The position numbers and the translations under genes are program-made. A stretch of DNA of 58,627 bases from Methylococcaceae bacterium. GTDB lineage: Bacteria; Pseudomonadota; Gammaproteobacteria; Methylococcales; Methylomonadaceae. The notes below the pieces were generated by a model. The model saw only the letters and a list, made by a program, of their open reading frames with translations, was not told the origin of the DNA and did no database searches. The stretch is from NCBI GenBank assembly GCA_016715325.1, contig JADKAL010000010.1:1-58627 (forward strand). The letters are read 5' to 3'. Shown here piece by piece: positions 58,210 through 58,627 of this stretch (position 1 is its first letter; the number at the start of each line of letters is the position of its first letter).

Positions 58210-58627
58210 TGAGTTCGCCGAAAGATAGTGAATACAAAATAAATGACAAATTTATTTCTGAAATCAAAACATTAAGTTCGTTTGGCGTTCCAGTTGATCC
58301 ACGTATTGAAAAAATTATCAAAGATTTCCAGAAATTTAACGTCCAAGCACTCAGTGAAAACAAAATAAATGACAAACTTGCTAATGAAATCAGAAGTTTA
58401 AGTTCGTTTGGTATCCAAGATGATCCACGAATTGGAAAAATTATCAAAGATATTCAGGAATTTCAAGCCCGAGTACCCAAAGAAATTGTCGAACAAGCAG
58501 AGAAAGTGTCGAATTCATTTTATGAGGCACCTAAAAATCTTGACAATCATGCCTTATTAAATGAGCTGATTTTCAGTAAATCACCTATTTATCCAATGGA
58601 AAGCAAAGAGGTTAGAGACAAGAAACT
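58209..58627 (+). CDS. Island cargo protein with ~42-residue tandem repeats, partial
   Basis: The frame starts at ATG 58209, overlapping the integrase stop by one base (TGATG), and runs off the window after about 139 codons. Two copies of a unit are visible: EYKINDKFISEIKTLSSFG...DPRIEKIIKDFQKF and ENKINDKLANEIRSLSSFG...DPRIGKIIKDIQEF. Both are helical and charged. The continuation (KEIVEQAEKVSNSFYEAPKN) is also helical. I do not recognise the family. Coupling to the integrase suggests it is part of the element's first operon. Confidence 0.7.
   Translation, partial: MSSPKDSEYKINDKFISEIKTLSSFGVPVDPRIEKIIKDFQKFNVQALSENKINDKLANEIRSLSSFGIQDDPRIGKIIKDIQEFQARVPKEIVEQAEKVSNSFYEAPKNLDNHALLNELIFSKSPIYPMESKEVRDKK

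Overview
The window looks like chromosome of a moderately AT-rich gammaproteobacterium. Housekeeping gene content and order (carAB-greA, yhbY/rlmE-ftsH, glmM-tpiA-secG-tRNA-Leu(GAG), nqrABCDEF, sbcB, efpL, uvrC-pgsA) are gammaproteobacterial. The combination with Na+-NQR, copper-handling proteins and an L-2-hydroxyglutarate oxidase would suit a Methylococcales-type methanotroph, but that placement is inference; no methane oxidation gene is in view.

Layout. 1-3.2 kb: end of a MIF-like tautomerase, a miaA with an internal in-frame gap, and a lemA/TPM-domain envelope operon. 3.3-8.1 kb: accessory secreted or membrane proteins, including a HEAT-like protein paired with a degenerate hydrolase, a small Cys-rich exported protein and a C-type-lectin protein, plus a MITE-like inverted repeat. 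8.5-10.5 kb: a PhoP/PhoQ-like two-component pair. 10.5-19.8 kb: a redox and copper region. Seven tightly packed minus-strand genes encode a small anchored protein, an FtsX-type ABC permease, its ATPase, a polytopic protein with Cys pairs, NosL, a TlpA-like lipoprotein and a NosL-beta-barrel fusion. They sit behind a perfect FNR/DNR-type box. A glutaredoxin-CcdA fusion follows and an HMA-SafE-cupredoxin fusion lies upstream. No nosZ is present in the window. 20-28 kb: a membrane protein/Tat flavoprotein pair, then a c-di-GMP response regulator with a BarA-like hybrid kinase interrupted by an in-frame amber codon. 28.8-32.2 kb: lhgO and a large secreted PKD/LamG protein. 32.9-56.6 kb: mostly core genes. 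56.7 kb to the end: the left end of a mobile island, with the 3' part of tRNA-Leu(CAA) as attachment site, a long palindrome at a promoter, a tyrosine integrase and a repeat-containing cargo gene that runs off the window.

Data quality matters here. Five genes (a phoQ-like kinase, lhgO, nqrC, nqrF, uvrC) carry single-base frameshifts, six in all, several in short homopolymers, and each is repaired by one base. There is also a ~90-bp stretch of almost pure G/C near 11.9 kb. These fit sequencing or assembly error better than gene decay, and the miaA gap and the kinase amber codon should be judged in that light.

The best candidate for an under-described system is the FNR-box-controlled NosL/TlpA/ABC cluster with its NosL-beta-barrel fusion. 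It looks like an outer-to-inner envelope copper (or thiol/copper) route used at low oxygen that is not tied to a local nitrous oxide reductase.
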